From positions 41,574 through 105,573 of the forward strand of contig NZ_BDBQ01000062.1 in the NCBI RefSeq assembly GCF_001613065.1: a DNA stretch of 64,000 nt. Direction: 5' to 3'. Source of the stretch: Nocardia miyunensis NBRC 108239 (lineage in GTDB: Bacteria > Actinomycetota > Actinomycetes > Mycobacteriales > Mycobacteriaceae). Positions 17,628 to 26,092 of this stretch are shown one piece after another (position 1 is the first letter of the stretch; the number at the start of each line of letters is the position of its first letter). The position numbers were made by a program, and so were the translations under genes. The notes beneath the pieces are model-generated. The model did no database searches. It was not told the origin of the DNA and saw only the letters and a list, made by a program, of their open reading frames with translations.

Positions 17628-18485
17628 TTACACAAGTCCCGTTTCGAATTCCGGATGCACGTGGATCGGGAGCGGTTTCGCCGCGACGGGCAGGATCTGC
17701 AATCGCGCCCGCGCGACCACCTCGGCGACCTCGTGCGGAATCGCGTCGTCCTCCTCGGGCTCGTCCCATTCCACGCCCGCCTCCATCGCCGCGCGATCGT
17801 GCAGCATGCGCGCGTCCAGCGCGGCCTGCACGTGCCAGCGGAAGTCGCCGGCGGTCATGGGTTCCGCGTCGGCGGGTTCCTGCTCATCGGTCAGCCGCCG
17901 CGACTCCGTCAGACCCTCTCCGACGAACGGGGCCAAATCGTATGCGGCCCCGCAGTTCTCGTCGTCCACGAAGATCAGGAAGCCGTCCGTGCGGCCCGCC
18001 CGCGCGAAACTGCCGAACAGCGTCGCGCCCGTGCCCTCCACATCGGGCCAGCGGACGAATTCGCCCGCGGTGAGCGGTTCGTCCAGTTCGGGGACCCAGG
18101 CGGGCGGGACGACACCGGCCGCGGCGAGCCGATCGGCGGCCTCGCGGGCGACCGTGCGCACGGGCTCCACGGTGAGCGCCGTGACACAGCGCAGGAAGGC
18201 CAGCGCGCCCGGCGTCGCCAATTCCTCGGCCCGGTCGGCGAACAGCCGCACGAACACCTCCAGGTATTCCGCGCTCTCCCCGTATCCGACCGCGAGCAGC
18301 CCCGCCGCCAGATACTCGCCGTCCACCGGCTCGTCCACCCGCTCGAATTCCGTTATCCGCGCGATGACCTCGTCCATCATCTCGGCCACCCCGAGATCGT
18401 CGTCCTCGACGACCTCCGCACTGCCTCCCCGCACCTCTGCTCGCTTGTTCTCCTTGCCCTTACGGCCACGGCTCTGCGGACTCAT
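17628..18485 (-). CDS. Hypothetical protein, actinobacterial
   Basis: I do not recognise this 285-aa family. It starts MSPQSRGRKGKENKRAE (a basic, disordered tail), followed by an acidic helical domain (about residues 28-120), a middle region with WPDVEGTGATLFGSFARAGR, and an acidic C-terminal part with WDEPEEDD. There is no signal peptide or membrane segment. ATG at 18485 was chosen; the frame extends upstream to 18638 without meaningful sequence. The biased third-codon GC and absence of stops over 850 bp support a real gene. Confidence 0.75.
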   Translation of the reverse strand: MSPQSRGRKGKENKRAEVRGGSAEVVEDDDLGVAEMMDEVIARITEFERVDEPVDGEYLAAGLLAVGYGESAEYLEVFVRLFADRAEELATPGALAFLRCVTALTVEPVRTVAREAADRLAAAGVVPPAWVPELDEPLTAGEFVRWPDVEGTGATLFGSFARAGRTDGFLIFVDDENCGAAYDLAPFVGEGLTESRRLTDEQEPADAEPMTAGDFRWHVQAALDARMLHDRAAMEAGVEWDEPEEDDAIPHEVAEVVARARLQILPVAAKPLPIHVHPEFETGLV

Positions 18486-18697
18486 GGGCCCCGAGTCTGC
18501 CACCTGCTCCGGCCGACGCACGAACACCCCTCGAAGCGAGTCGGTGCAGGCAGCCGGGACGCACCGTATCAGGTCGGCGGCTATCGGACATTTCCCTGCA
18601 CCACTTCGGATTCCGCCCCACCCCGGACGCGTCGGCATAGGCTTGCCGAGAACGGCGAACCAGCACGGTCGCCTCCGGAGGGCACCGAGAAAATCTC

Positions 18698-19378
18698 ATG
18701 ACAACCTTGGTTTGGCTGGTCATCCCCTACCTGGCCTTCGTCTCTTTCGTTCTGGGCCACTGGTGGCGCTGGCGGCACGACCGATTCCGCTCCGGCGTCG
18801 TCGCGGCCCGCACCGATTTCTCGCGGGCGGGCCGGTGGTTGTTCCGCATCGGAGTCCTGGGGGTACTGATCCCGCGAGTCGGCCAAATACTGCTCAGCCG
18901 TACACATTTCGGTTTCCCCCTGAGCGTCTCGCAGGTGGTGGTCGTCAGCGAGACCGTCGCCGCCCCGATCGCCCTCACCGGTGCGGCCCTCCTGCTGCTG
19001 CCCGCCATGGTCGACGGCTCCACTCGTCCGGTGACCATCGTCGACCGCATCACCCTGCCGGTCCTGGCCGCCGCACTCCTGTCCGGTGTGCTGGTGATCT
19101 TCGACCCGAGATCCACCGGCTCCCAAGACATCGCGGCCCACACCCTGTTCGTCTGGTTCCCCTCCCTGTTCACCCTCCACCCCCGCCCGGCCGTCATGGC
19201 TCATGCTCCGCTGCTCTACCGGATCAGAGCTCTCACGGTGATCCTGGCCATCTCCCTGTGGCCTTACACCAGACTCGCGGGCCTGTTCTTCCGCCCGATC
19301 GAACGCAGCATCCACCGGCTGACCAGCGTCCTTACCTCAGCCATCCGCCGGGCGCACAGGGGTAGCGAGTCACCCTAG
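18698..19378 (+). CDS. NarI-like (nitrate reductase gamma) membrane protein lacking haem ligands
   Basis: The 226-aa protein matches the five-helix NarI cytochrome b subunit in length and landmarks: PYLAFVSFVLGHWWRWRHD at the start, WLFRIGVLGVLIPR, LHPRPAVMAHAPLLYRIR and LWPYTRLAGLF near the end. In E. coli NarI the two b haems are held by His56, His66, His187 and His205. The matching positions, with the same 10- and 18-residue spacings, are Arg50, Arg60, Arg177 and Gly195. It therefore cannot bind haem in the usual way. No narG, narH or narJ is nearby. It is either a decayed orphan or a repurposed membrane protein. The frame is intact. Confidence 0.8.
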   Translation: MTTLVWLVIPYLAFVSFVLGHWWRWRHDRFRSGVVAARTDFSRAGRWLFRIGVLGVLIPRVGQILLSRTHFGFPLSVSQVVVVSETVAAPIALTGAALLLLPAMVDGSTRPVTIVDRITLPVLAAALLSGVLVIFDPRSTGSQDIAAHTLFVWFPSLFTLHPRPAVMAHAPLLYRIRALTVILAISLWPYTRLAGLFFRPIERSIHRLTSVLTSAIRRAHRGSESP

Positions 19379-19595
19379 CGCACAACAGATTTCGCACACC
19401 TGCCACTCGCACCGGTGACATCGTCCATCCCGCAACCGATTCCGATCGAGCCCGACGATCTCATGATCGCCGTGGCGACCGCGCCCGCAGCACCCTACCG
19501 GGACCGACTCGCTCGGTGGTACCGCTGTCGGGTAGCGAGATCGCCTCGCCCGCACGGTGGTCGAACGTCCGGCGGGGTGGATCGGCGCGGCGGGG

Positions 19596-20444
19596 TCAAT
19601 CGCCGCAGCAGCCCTCGGCGCTCGGGACGGTGCGCATCTCTCGGGTCTGGGCGTTGCGGGTGGCCAGGTCCTCGTCCGGCGGGTAGTCGACCGCGATCAG
19701 GCTCAGGCCGTGAGCGGGGGCTACGGTGACCGAGCTGGAACGGACTCGTTCGTTCAGCAGTCCGGCGATCCATTCGGCGGTACGGCGTCCCTCGCCGACC
19801 GCGAGGACGCCGCCGACCAGGCTGCGGACCATGGACCAGCAGAAGGCGTCGGCGCTGACGTGGGCGGTCAGCAGATCGCCGGTGCGATCCCAGTCGAAGC
19901 GCTGTAGTTCGCGGACGGTGGTCGCGCCTTCGCGGCGGCGGCAGAATGCGGCGAAATCGTGCAGCCCCAACAGTTTTCGCGATGCTTCCCGCATCGCGTC
20001 CAGGTCCACCGGACGACACGGAACCACGCTGCGGGCCTGCAACGGCGACGCGCCGTAGGGCGCGCTGGTCAGCCGGTAGACGTAGTGTCGGCGGATCGCC
20101 GAGAAGCGGGCGTCGAAATCGGCGGGGACGGGCCGGATTCCGGTGACGCGCACATCCTTCGGCAGGAAACGCGCGAGTCGATGCAGCAACTTGTCGACAT
20201 CGAGTCCGGCGGCGGTGTCGAAATGCGCGACCTGTCCCTCGGCGTGCACTCCGGCGTCGGTGCGGCCCGCGACGGTCAGCTGGATCGGCTCCCGCAGCAC
20301 CTTGCTCAGCGACTCCTCCAGCACGCCCTGCACGGTGCGCAGCTCCGGCTGCCGCGCCCACCCGGTGAAATCGGTGCCGTCATAGGAGACGTCCAGCCGT
20401 ACCCGAATTGCAACGGTCCGCCCGGACGAATCGGACATGGTCAC
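19596..20444 (-). CDS. truA: tRNA pseudouridine(38-40) synthase TruA
   Basis: TruA converts U38-U40 of the tRNA anticodon arm to pseudouridine. The 282-aa protein has the catalytic Asp63 in AGRTDAGVHA, DVSYDGTDFTGWARQP at the start and VRSLVGGVLAVGEGR near the end. GTG at 20444 is chosen because AGGAG lies 6 nt upstream; ATG at 20438 is close behind. A longer in-frame start at 20507 would put the hairpin at 20471-20500 inside the gene and is rejected. It is the last gene of the ribosomal cluster. Confidence 0.95.
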   Translation of the reverse strand: MTMSDSSGRTVAIRVRLDVSYDGTDFTGWARQPELRTVQGVLEESLSKVLREPIQLTVAGRTDAGVHAEGQVAHFDTAAGLDVDKLLHRLARFLPKDVRVTGIRPVPADFDARFSAIRRHYVYRLTSAPYGASPLQARSVVPCRPVDLDAMREASRKLLGLHDFAAFCRRREGATTVRELQRFDWDRTGDLLTAHVSADAFCWSMVRSLVGGVLAVGEGRRTAEWIAGLLNERVRSSSVTVAPAHGLSLIAVDYPPDEDLATRNAQTREMRTVPSAEGCCGD

Positions 20445-20470
20445 AGCGATCTCCTGGTTAACATGAGCGA

Positions 20471-20500
20471 AGCCCGCCGACCCGGAGGGGACGGCGGGCT
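20471..20500 (-). terminator. Hairpin between rplQ and truA
   Basis: The arms AGCCCGCCG and CGGCGGGCT form a 9-bp stem with a 12-nt loop just after rplQ. No long U-tract follows, so it may only attenuate read-through into truA. Confidence 0.55.
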
Positions 20501-20525
20501 CGCGCATGGCATCCGACGACAGCGG

Positions 20526-21047
20526 TCAGGCGTCCTCGGTGGCAGCCTCGTCGGCCTTGGCCTCGGCCGGAGCCTCGGTCTCGGCGGACTCCTCGGACTC
20601 CGCAGCCGCTTCGGCCTTGGGGGCCTCCTCGGCCTTGGCCTGCTGCGACGCGGCGACGCGACGGGCGCGATCGGCCTCGTTGCTCACGGTCTTCTCGCGG
20701 ATCAACTCGATGATCGCCATGGGCGCGTTGTCACCCTTGCGCGGCACGGTCTTGATGATCCGGGTGTAACCACCCTCGCGGCCCTCGAACGACGGTCCGA
20801 TGGTCGCGAAGAGTTCGTGCACCACATCCTTGTTGCGGATGACCTTGAGCACCTCGCGACGGTCGGCGAGCGTGCCGGCCTTCGCCTTGGTGACGAGCTT
20901 CTCGGCGTACGGGCGCAGCGCCTTGGCCTTGGCCTCGGTGGTCGTGATCCGACCGTGCTCGAAGAGCGCCTGCGCCAGATTGGCGAAGATCGCCTTCTGG
21001 TGCGACGCCGACCCGCCGAAGCGAGCACCCTTCTTGGGCTTGGGCAT
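20526..21047 (-). CDS. rplQ: 50S ribosomal protein L17
   Basis: The 173-aa protein starts MPKPKKGARFGGSASHQKAI and has the L17 core up to about residue 122, followed by an Ala/Glu-rich acidic tail of about 50 residues that is typical of actinobacterial L17. L17 sits near the peptide exit tunnel of the large subunit. AAAGGAG precedes the ATG. It is 47 bp downstream of rpoA. Confidence 0.97.
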   Translation of the reverse strand: MPKPKKGARFGGSASHQKAIFANLAQALFEHGRITTTEAKAKALRPYAEKLVTKAKAGTLADRREVLKVIRNKDVVHELFATIGPSFEGREGGYTRIIKTVPRKGDNAPMAIIELIREKTVSNEADRARRVAASQQAKAEEAPKAEAAAESEESAETEAPAEAKADEAATEDA

Positions 21048-21094
21048 TGGTTGTTCTCCTTTGGGAAGGCCCCGGGGACGCTGCCCCGTACGGC

Positions 21095-22153
21095 CTAGAG
21101 CTGTTCGGTTTCGGCGTAGTCCTGCTCGCCGTTGTCGGTGTCGCTGAACGTGCCGCTGTCGCTCCAGGTGCCCGTGGCGGCGTCGTAGCCGACGACGCTG
21201 GAAGGATCGAAGGAGGCCGGGCTGTCCTTCAGAGACAGGCCCAGCGAGTGCAGCTTGACCTTGACCTCGTCGATGGACTTCTGCCCGAAGTTGCGGATGT
21301 CCAGCAGATCCGACTCGGTGCGCGCGACCAGCTCACCCACGGTGTGCACACCCTCGCGCTTGAGGCAGTTGTACGACCGCACGGTCAGGTCCAGGTCCTC
21401 GATCGGCAGCGCGAACGAGGCGATGTGATCCGCCTCGGCCGGGCTGGGCCCGATCTCGATGCCCTCGGCCTCGACATTGAGCTCACGCGCCAGACCGAAC
21501 AGCTCGACCAGGGTCTTACCGGCAGAGGCCAGCGCATCCCGCGGGGAGATCGAGTTCTTGGTCTCGACGTCCAGGATGAGCCGGTCGAAGTCGGTACGCT
21601 GCTCGACACGGGTCGCCTCGACCTTGTAGGTCACCTTCAGCACCGGAGAGTAGATCGAGTCGACCGGAATCCGACCGATCTCCGCACCCGACGCCTTGTT
21701 CTGCACGGCCGGGACGTAACCGCGACCGCGCTCGACCACGAGCTCGATCTCCAGCTTGCCCTTGTCGTTCAGGGTGGCGATGTGCATGTCCGGGTTGTGC
21801 ACGGTCACGCCCGCCGGGGGGACGATGTCACCGGCGATGACCGCGCCGGGACCCGACTTGCGCACGTACATGGTGACCGGCTCGTCCTCTTCGGACGACA
21901 CGACCAGGCCCTTGAGGTTCAGGATGATGTCGGTGACATCCTCCTTCACGCCCGGGACGGTGGTGAACTCGTGCAGCACGCCGTCGATGCGGATGCTCGT
22001 GACGGCGGCACCCGGGATGCTCGAGAGCAGGGTGCGGCGCAGCGAGTTGCCGAGGGTGTAACCGAAACCCGGCTCGAGCGGTTCGATGGTGAACTTCGAA
22101 CGGTTCTCGGCGATAACCTCTTCGGTCAGCGTCGGTCGCTGTGAAATCAGCAT
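21095..22153 (-). CDS. rpoA: DNA-directed RNA polymerase subunit alpha
   Basis: The 352-aa protein contains the alpha N-terminal assembly domain (FTIEPLEPGFGYTLGNSLRRTLLSSIPG near the start), a short linker and the C-terminal domain (VRSYNCLKREGVHTVGELV and RNFGQKSIDEVKVKLHSLGL) that contacts UP elements and activators. It ends with an acidic tail. AAGGAGGA precedes the ATG. Gene order rpsD-rpoA-rplQ is conserved. Confidence 0.98.
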   Translation of the reverse strand: MLISQRPTLTEEVIAENRSKFTIEPLEPGFGYTLGNSLRRTLLSSIPGAAVTSIRIDGVLHEFTTVPGVKEDVTDIILNLKGLVVSSEEDEPVTMYVRKSGPGAVIAGDIVPPAGVTVHNPDMHIATLNDKGKLEIELVVERGRGYVPAVQNKASGAEIGRIPVDSIYSPVLKVTYKVEATRVEQRTDFDRLILDVETKNSISPRDALASAGKTLVELFGLARELNVEAEGIEIGPSPAEADHIASFALPIEDLDLTVRSYNCLKREGVHTVGELVARTESDLLDIRNFGQKSIDEVKVKLHSLGLSLKDSPASFDPSSVVGYDAATGTWSDSGTFSDTDNGEQDYAETEQL

Positions 22154-22203
22154 TTTCTTCCTCCTTCTGGACGCCCGCTATTTGACGTCCACGACTGGAA
22201 TGA

Positions 22204-22240
22204 GTGGAACCACCCACAATCTCTCCACAGGCGGTTCCAC
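22204..22240 (-). other. Intercistronic inverted repeat between rpsD and rpoA
   Basis: GTGGAACC and GGTTCCAC pair perfectly around a 21-nt loop in the 107-bp gap. It may be an mRNA processing or attenuation element; no function is shown by sequence alone. Confidence 0.3.
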
Positions 22241-22260
22241 CAGCGGCGATATACGCCTTG

Positions 22261-22866
22261 TTACTTCGAGTAGTACTCGACGATGAGCTGTTCGTTCAGC
22301 GGCACATCGATCTGCGCACGCTCGGGCAGCTGATGCACCAGGATCCGCAGCCGGCCCGGCACGACCTGCAGCCAGCCCGCGCTCGGACGGTCGCCGATGG
22401 TCTCGCGCGCCACCTGAAACGGCAGCGTCGGCAGCGACTTCTCCTTGACATCGATGATGTCGTACTGGCTCACCTGGAAGCTGGGAACGTCGACCTTGCG
22501 GCCGTTCACCAGGAAGTGGCCGTGCGAGACGAGCTGACGGGCCTGCCGACGGGTCCGGGCCAGACCGGCGCGGTACACGACGTTGTCCAGACGCGACTCC
22601 AGCAGGCGCAGCAGGTTGTCACCCGTCTTGCCCTTCTGGCGGTTCGCCTCCTCGTAGTACCGGCGGAACTGCTTCTCCATGACGCCGTAGGAGAAGCGAG
22701 CCTTCTGCTTCTCCTGCAACTGCATGAGGTACTCGGATTCCTTGATCCGCGCGCGGCCGTGCTGGCCGGGCGGGTAAGGACGACGCTCGAACGCCTGGTC
22801 GCCTCCGACGAGGTCGACGCGCAGACGACGCGACTTGCGGGTGATGGGGCCTGTATAACGAGCCAT
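22261..22866 (-). CDS. rpsD: 30S ribosomal protein S4
   Basis: The 201-aa protein begins MARYTGPITRKSRRLRVDLV and carries the S4 RNA-binding domain (RLDNVVYRAGLARTRRQARQ and LVSHGHFLVNGRKVDVPSFQ). The N-terminal region has no zinc-binding cysteines (C-minus form). S4 is a primary binder of 16S rRNA. It is 21 bp downstream of rpsK. Confidence 0.98.
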   Translation of the reverse strand: MARYTGPITRKSRRLRVDLVGGDQAFERRPYPPGQHGRARIKESEYLMQLQEKQKARFSYGVMEKQFRRYYEEANRQKGKTGDNLLRLLESRLDNVVYRAGLARTRRQARQLVSHGHFLVNGRKVDVPSFQVSQYDIIDVKEKSLPTLPFQVARETIGDRPSAGWLQVVPGRLRILVHQLPERAQIDVPLNEQLIVEYYSK

Positions 22867-22887
22867 TTTTCGCTATTTCCTTTCCCG

Positions 22888-23301
22888 CTAGACGCGACGC
22901 CGCTTGGGCGGACGGCAGCCGTTGTGCGGCTGCGGGGTGACGTCGGAGATCGTGCCCACCTCGAGGCCCGCGGCCTGCAGCGAACGGATCGCGGTCTCAC
23001 GGCCCGAACCCGGGCCCTTGACGAACACGTCGACCTTCTTGACGCCGTTCTCCTGCGCCTTGCGGGCAGCGTTCTCGGCGGCGAGCTGCGCGGCGAACGG
23101 GGTCGACTTGCGCGAACCCTTGAAACCGACGTGGCCCGAGGACGCCCACGAGATGACGTTGCCCTCGGGGTCGGTGATCGACACGATGGTGTTGTTGAAC
23201 GTGGACTTGATGTGCGCGTGGCCGTGCGGGACGTTCTTCTTGTCCCTGCGCCGCGACTTCTGGGTCTTCTTGGGGCCGGAGGCCCGACTCTTCGGAGGCA
23301 T
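22888..23301 (-). CDS. rpsK: 30S ribosomal protein S11
   Basis: The 137-aa protein has the S11 core (NVPHGHAHIKSTFNNTIVS, GFKGSRKSTPFAAQLAAE and VKGPGSGRETAIRSLQAAGL) and ends in PQPHNGCRPPKRRRV. It forms part of the 30S platform. Its start lies 9 bp after the rpsM stop, implying coupled translation. Confidence 0.98.
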   Translation of the reverse strand: MPPKSRASGPKKTQKSRRRDKKNVPHGHAHIKSTFNNTIVSITDPEGNVISWASSGHVGFKGSRKSTPFAAQLAAENAARKAQENGVKKVDVFVKGPGSGRETAIRSLQAAGLEVGTISDVTPQPHNGCRPPKRRRV

Positions 23302-23310
23302 CGGTTATCC

Positions 23311-23682
23311 CTACTTCTTCTTGCCGGCGACGGTCTTCTTCGGACCCTTGCGCGTGCGCGCATTGGTCTTGGTCCGCTGGCCGTGCACCGGCAGGTGGCG
23401 GCGATGGCGGATGCCCTGGTAGCAGCCGATCTCGATCTTGCGGCGGATGTCGGCCTGCACCTCGCGGCGCAGGTCACCCTCGACCTTGAGGTCCGACGCC
23501 TCGATGTAATCGCGCAACCGGGTGACGTCGTCGTCGGAGAGGTCCTTCGAACGCAGGTCCGGGCTGACGCCCGTGGCCGCGAGGATCTCCTTGGAACGGG
23601 TACGACCGATACCGAAAATGTAGGTCAGTGCGATCTCCATGCGCTTCTCGCGCGGGAGGTCGACGCCCATCAGACGTGCCAT
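23311..23682 (-). CDS. rpsM: 30S ribosomal protein S13
   Basis: The 123-aa protein starts MARLMGVDLPREKRMEIALT and ends with a basic tail (KTNARTRKGPKKTVAGKKK) that contacts tRNA in the P site and bridges to the large subunit. ATG at 23682 is supported by an upstream AAGGAA and by family length; an upstream in-frame extension to 23772 is not part of S13. Confidence 0.97.
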   Translation of the reverse strand: MARLMGVDLPREKRMEIALTYIFGIGRTRSKEILAATGVSPDLRSKDLSDDDVTRLRDYIEASDLKVEGDLRREVQADIRRKIEIGCYQGIRHRRHLPVHGQRTKTNARTRKGPKKTVAGKKK

Positions 23683-23890
23683 ATGGCATGTTCCTTCATG
23701 TTGCGGAGGTCTGCTCCCTGGCCGTCCCCTCGTCTGGGGCCCCGGCCTCCGTTCCGGGGGTGGTTCCGGCATCCGCCCGCCTCGTCCGAGGACTTCGCGG
23801 GCTCGCCGATGCCGTGTGGCTCTGGGAGTTCTTCATATATGTGCCAATCCGAACCGCGTTCGGTGCTTGGCTGGTGCGCGAGCCGAGGCT

Positions 23891-23902
23891 TCCCTCGAGG
23901 GA
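23891..23902. repeat. Palindrome directly after rpmJ
   Basis: TCCCTCGAGGGA is a perfect 12-bp palindrome starting immediately after the rpmJ stop codon, at the head of a 220-bp gap before rpsM. It may be a weak stop or processing site. Confidence 0.35.
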
Positions 23903-24016
23903 CTAGCCCTGACGCTGCTTGTGCCGCAGGTTGTCGCAGATCACCATGACCCGGCCGTTACGGCGGATCACCTTGCACTTCTCGCAGATCTTCTTGACGC
24001 TGGGGTTGACCTTCAC
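23903..24016 (-). CDS. rpmJ: 50S ribosomal protein L36
   Basis: A 37-residue protein encoded from a GTG at 24016; it reads (M)KVNPSVKKICEKCKVI and ends RHKQRQG. The zinc set Cys11, Cys14, Cys27 and His32 is intact, so this is the zinc-binding C-plus form. The in-frame neighbours of the GTG exclude an ATG start (the overlapping ATG stops after two codons). It lies between infA and rpsM as expected. Confidence 0.95.
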   Translation of the reverse strand: MKVNPSVKKICEKCKVIRRNGRVMVICDNLRHKQRQG

Positions 24017-24059
24017 GTCATTCCAATCTTCTCGGTGTTCACCGGCTGTGAACACAGGT

Positions 24060-24086
24060 TTTCCCCGACCGGTGCGGCCGGGGAAA
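24060..24086 (-). terminator. Intercistronic hairpin between infA and rpmJ
   Basis: TTTCCCCG and CGGGGAAA pair, with a further CCG/CGG stem inside after one mismatch, in the 94-bp gap. It could be a partial terminator that tunes infA against the ribosomal genes. Confidence 0.45.
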
Positions 24087-24110
24087 TCTATGGGGCGATC
24101 GCCGGAGCGA

Positions 24111-24332
24111 TCACTTGTAGCGGTAGACGATGCGACCGCGGGTCAGGTCGTACGGCGAAAGTTCCACGACCACACGATCCTCGGGGAGGATGCGGATGTA
24201 GTGCTGCCGCATCTTGCCGCTGATGTGGGCGAGAACCTTGTGACCATTTTCCAGCTCGATCCGAAACATCGCGTTGGGCAACGGCTCGATGACCCGGCCC
24301 TCGACCTCGATGGCCCCTTCCTTCTTCGCCAT
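24111..24332 (-). CDS. infA: Translation initiation factor IF-1
   Basis: The 73-aa OB-fold protein MAKKEGAIEVEGRVIEPLPN... ends DLTRGRIVYRYK, matching IF-1, which occupies the ribosomal A site during initiation. GGAGG precedes the ATG closely. It is the first gene of the cluster; the 250 bp upstream should hold the main promoter. Confidence 0.98.
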   Translation of the reverse strand: MAKKEGAIEVEGRVIEPLPNAMFRIELENGHKVLAHISGKMRQHYIRILPEDRVVVELSPYDLTRGRIVYRYK

Positions 24333-24582
24333 ATCCTCCGCGATCCCGTTTGCGCTGAAACCCTGATTGGTCGCAGCTCGTCGGCGGATCTCTCCGCCGT
24401 CACCGTCTGTTTTTGCGGCCGACTCTCGTGCACTTTCGCCGACCGGGTGCCATACTCACCGGACAGGAACATGCAGACATGAACCGACCGGCGAACAGAT
24501 GCACCGCCGACCAAGCTTACCCGCGCGTAGTTCTCGGGCCAAACCGCCCCTTTCGCTTTGCGCGAAGCGCGCTCACGACAGC

Positions 24583-25833
24583 TCAGGCGAGGGGGCCGCG
24601 GCCTGTCCTCGGGCCCCAGACGCTGATCAGGGCGAACATGATCAGCAGGGCCGCGGTGATGATGGTGAAGACCGTGCCGGGACCGCGGCTGTCCAGGAGC
24701 GGGAGCAGCAGGAACGGCTGGATCGCGGTGCTGAGTTTGGACAGCGAGTAGGTCGTGCCCGAGGCGGTGCCGCGGACGCTGGTGGGGAACGATTCGGGCA
24801 GGTAGGTGTGGATCGCGTCGGAGAACACGTTGCTCGCCAGCGTGAACAGCCCGCCCGAGATCAGGATCAGCGGCACGCTGACGGCGAATCCGAAGATCAG
24901 GCCGAAGACCGCCATCGCGGCGGTGGCGGCCAGCACCAGATATTTGCGTTCCATCCGCTCGATCAGCGGGATCGCCAGCAGCGAGCCGATCGGATAGCCC
25001 AGATAGGTGATCGCCAGGTAGCCGAGCGAGTTGAAAACCGTGAAACCCTTGTGCTGCAACACCAGAACGGCCAGCGTGCCGAAGCCGTAGTAGCCGAAGA
25101 CCTGCAGGATCATCGCCGCCGAGAACAGCAGCGTGCGGGTGCGCAGCGGTGCGGCGAGGATCTCGGTGAAGGGGGTGCGTCCGGCGGCGCGATCTCGATG
25201 TTGTTCCCAGCGTGGGGATTCGGGCATGAACCGGCGCGCGAAGAACACCAGCGCCGCGCCGAGTCCGCCGATCACGAAAAGCCAGCGCCAGCCGTCGAAT
25301 CCCAGCGGTTCCAGCGGAACCAGCCAGCGCGCCAGGAATCCCACGGCTGGGACGGCGCAGAAACCGATCGTGTAGGCGATCGAGATCATCCGGCCGCGCA
25401 CCTGCGGCGGCATCACCTCGGACAGATAGGTGTCCGCGAGGGTCATCTCCGCGCCGATGCCCAGACCGGCCAGCATGCGGGTCACCATCAGGAACCAAAC
25501 ATTCGGGCTGAACGCGCCCAGCAGCGTGAATCCCGCGTAGAGGCCGATATTGATCATGAACATCCGGCGGCGGCCGAACACGTCCGACAACCGGCCGAGC
25601 ACCAGCGCGCCGATGAACTGGCCGACGAACGCCGAGGCCAGGATGCCGCTGAGCTGATACGTCGACAGATGCAACTGCGCTTTGAAGACGCCGGTGATCG
25701 TCCCGGCCAGGAACAGCTCGTACAGATCGAAGAACAGCCCCATGCCGACCAGGGCGACGAGCCTGCGATGGATGGGCCGTACCGGGAGTTCGTCGAGGCG
25801 CGCGGTGTCCTCGTGATCGACCGATGATGCCAT
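24583..25833 (-). CDS. MFS transporter, sugar-porter/aromatic-acid type
   Basis: The 416-aa protein has twelve predicted membrane helices with MFS signatures GRLSDVFGRRRMFM (loop 2-3), MLAGLGIGAEMTLADTYLSE (TM4) and PESPRW after TM6, as in the sugar-porter and NiaP/YdjE-like groups. FDLYELFLAGTITG in TM1 fits carriers for organic or aromatic acids; the substrate is not determined. ATG at 25833 is chosen over 25944 because the upstream part is basic and non-conserved. It lies upstream of infA on the same strand but 250 bp away, so it is a separate unit. Confidence 0.88.
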   Translation of the reverse strand: MASSVDHEDTARLDELPVRPIHRRLVALVGMGLFFDLYELFLAGTITGVFKAQLHLSTYQLSGILASAFVGQFIGALVLGRLSDVFGRRRMFMINIGLYAGFTLLGAFSPNVWFLMVTRMLAGLGIGAEMTLADTYLSEVMPPQVRGRMISIAYTIGFCAVPAVGFLARWLVPLEPLGFDGWRWLFVIGGLGAALVFFARRFMPESPRWEQHRDRAAGRTPFTEILAAPLRTRTLLFSAAMILQVFGYYGFGTLAVLVLQHKGFTVFNSLGYLAITYLGYPIGSLLAIPLIERMERKYLVLAATAAMAVFGLIFGFAVSVPLILISGGLFTLASNVFSDAIHTYLPESFPTSVRGTASGTTYSLSKLSTAIQPFLLLPLLDSRGPGTVFTIITAALLIMFALISVWGPRTGRGPLA

Positions 25834-26017
25834 TGCGCCCTGCTCCCGAACTCGTACAACTCGGCTACAGCGCACGCCGAGCCGGGCCGAGACTACACCT
25901 CGCACTCCTGTCGCACCTGCCTGCGCGATGCAGCGGCGGATCACTCGCCATCGGGTGCGCTCGCGTAAACTGCGGACTGTCCAGGTAATCGGCCGAGCAG
26001 ATCCCAGGGGGACACCA

Positions 26018-26092
26018 GTGAGCGAGCGCAGCGACTACGTCGGCGACGCAGCGCACGCGGTCATGGCGAGCACCGGCGGGGTGTCGCTGTGA
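26018..26092 (+). CDS. Putative 24-aa leader peptide overlapping espI start
   Basis: A GTG at 26018 follows a strong AGGGGGA. It opens a 24-codon frame (MSERSDYVGDAAHAV...) whose TGA overlaps the espI GTG in the string GTGA. This would couple espI translation to the small ORF. The amino acid content suggests no function; the start context resembles the common actinobacterial GTGAGCGAGCGC gene start. Confidence 0.4.
   Translation: MSERSDYVGDAAHAVMASTGGVSL

Noticed and set aside
20445..20507. Upstream in-frame start for truA at 20507
   Set aside because: It would place the rplQ-truA hairpin within coding sequence and lacks TruA similarity; AGGAG supports 20444.
24367..25827. A 486-aa open frame on the plus strand
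   Set aside because: Antisense to the MFS transporter, whose membrane helices and motifs are clear.
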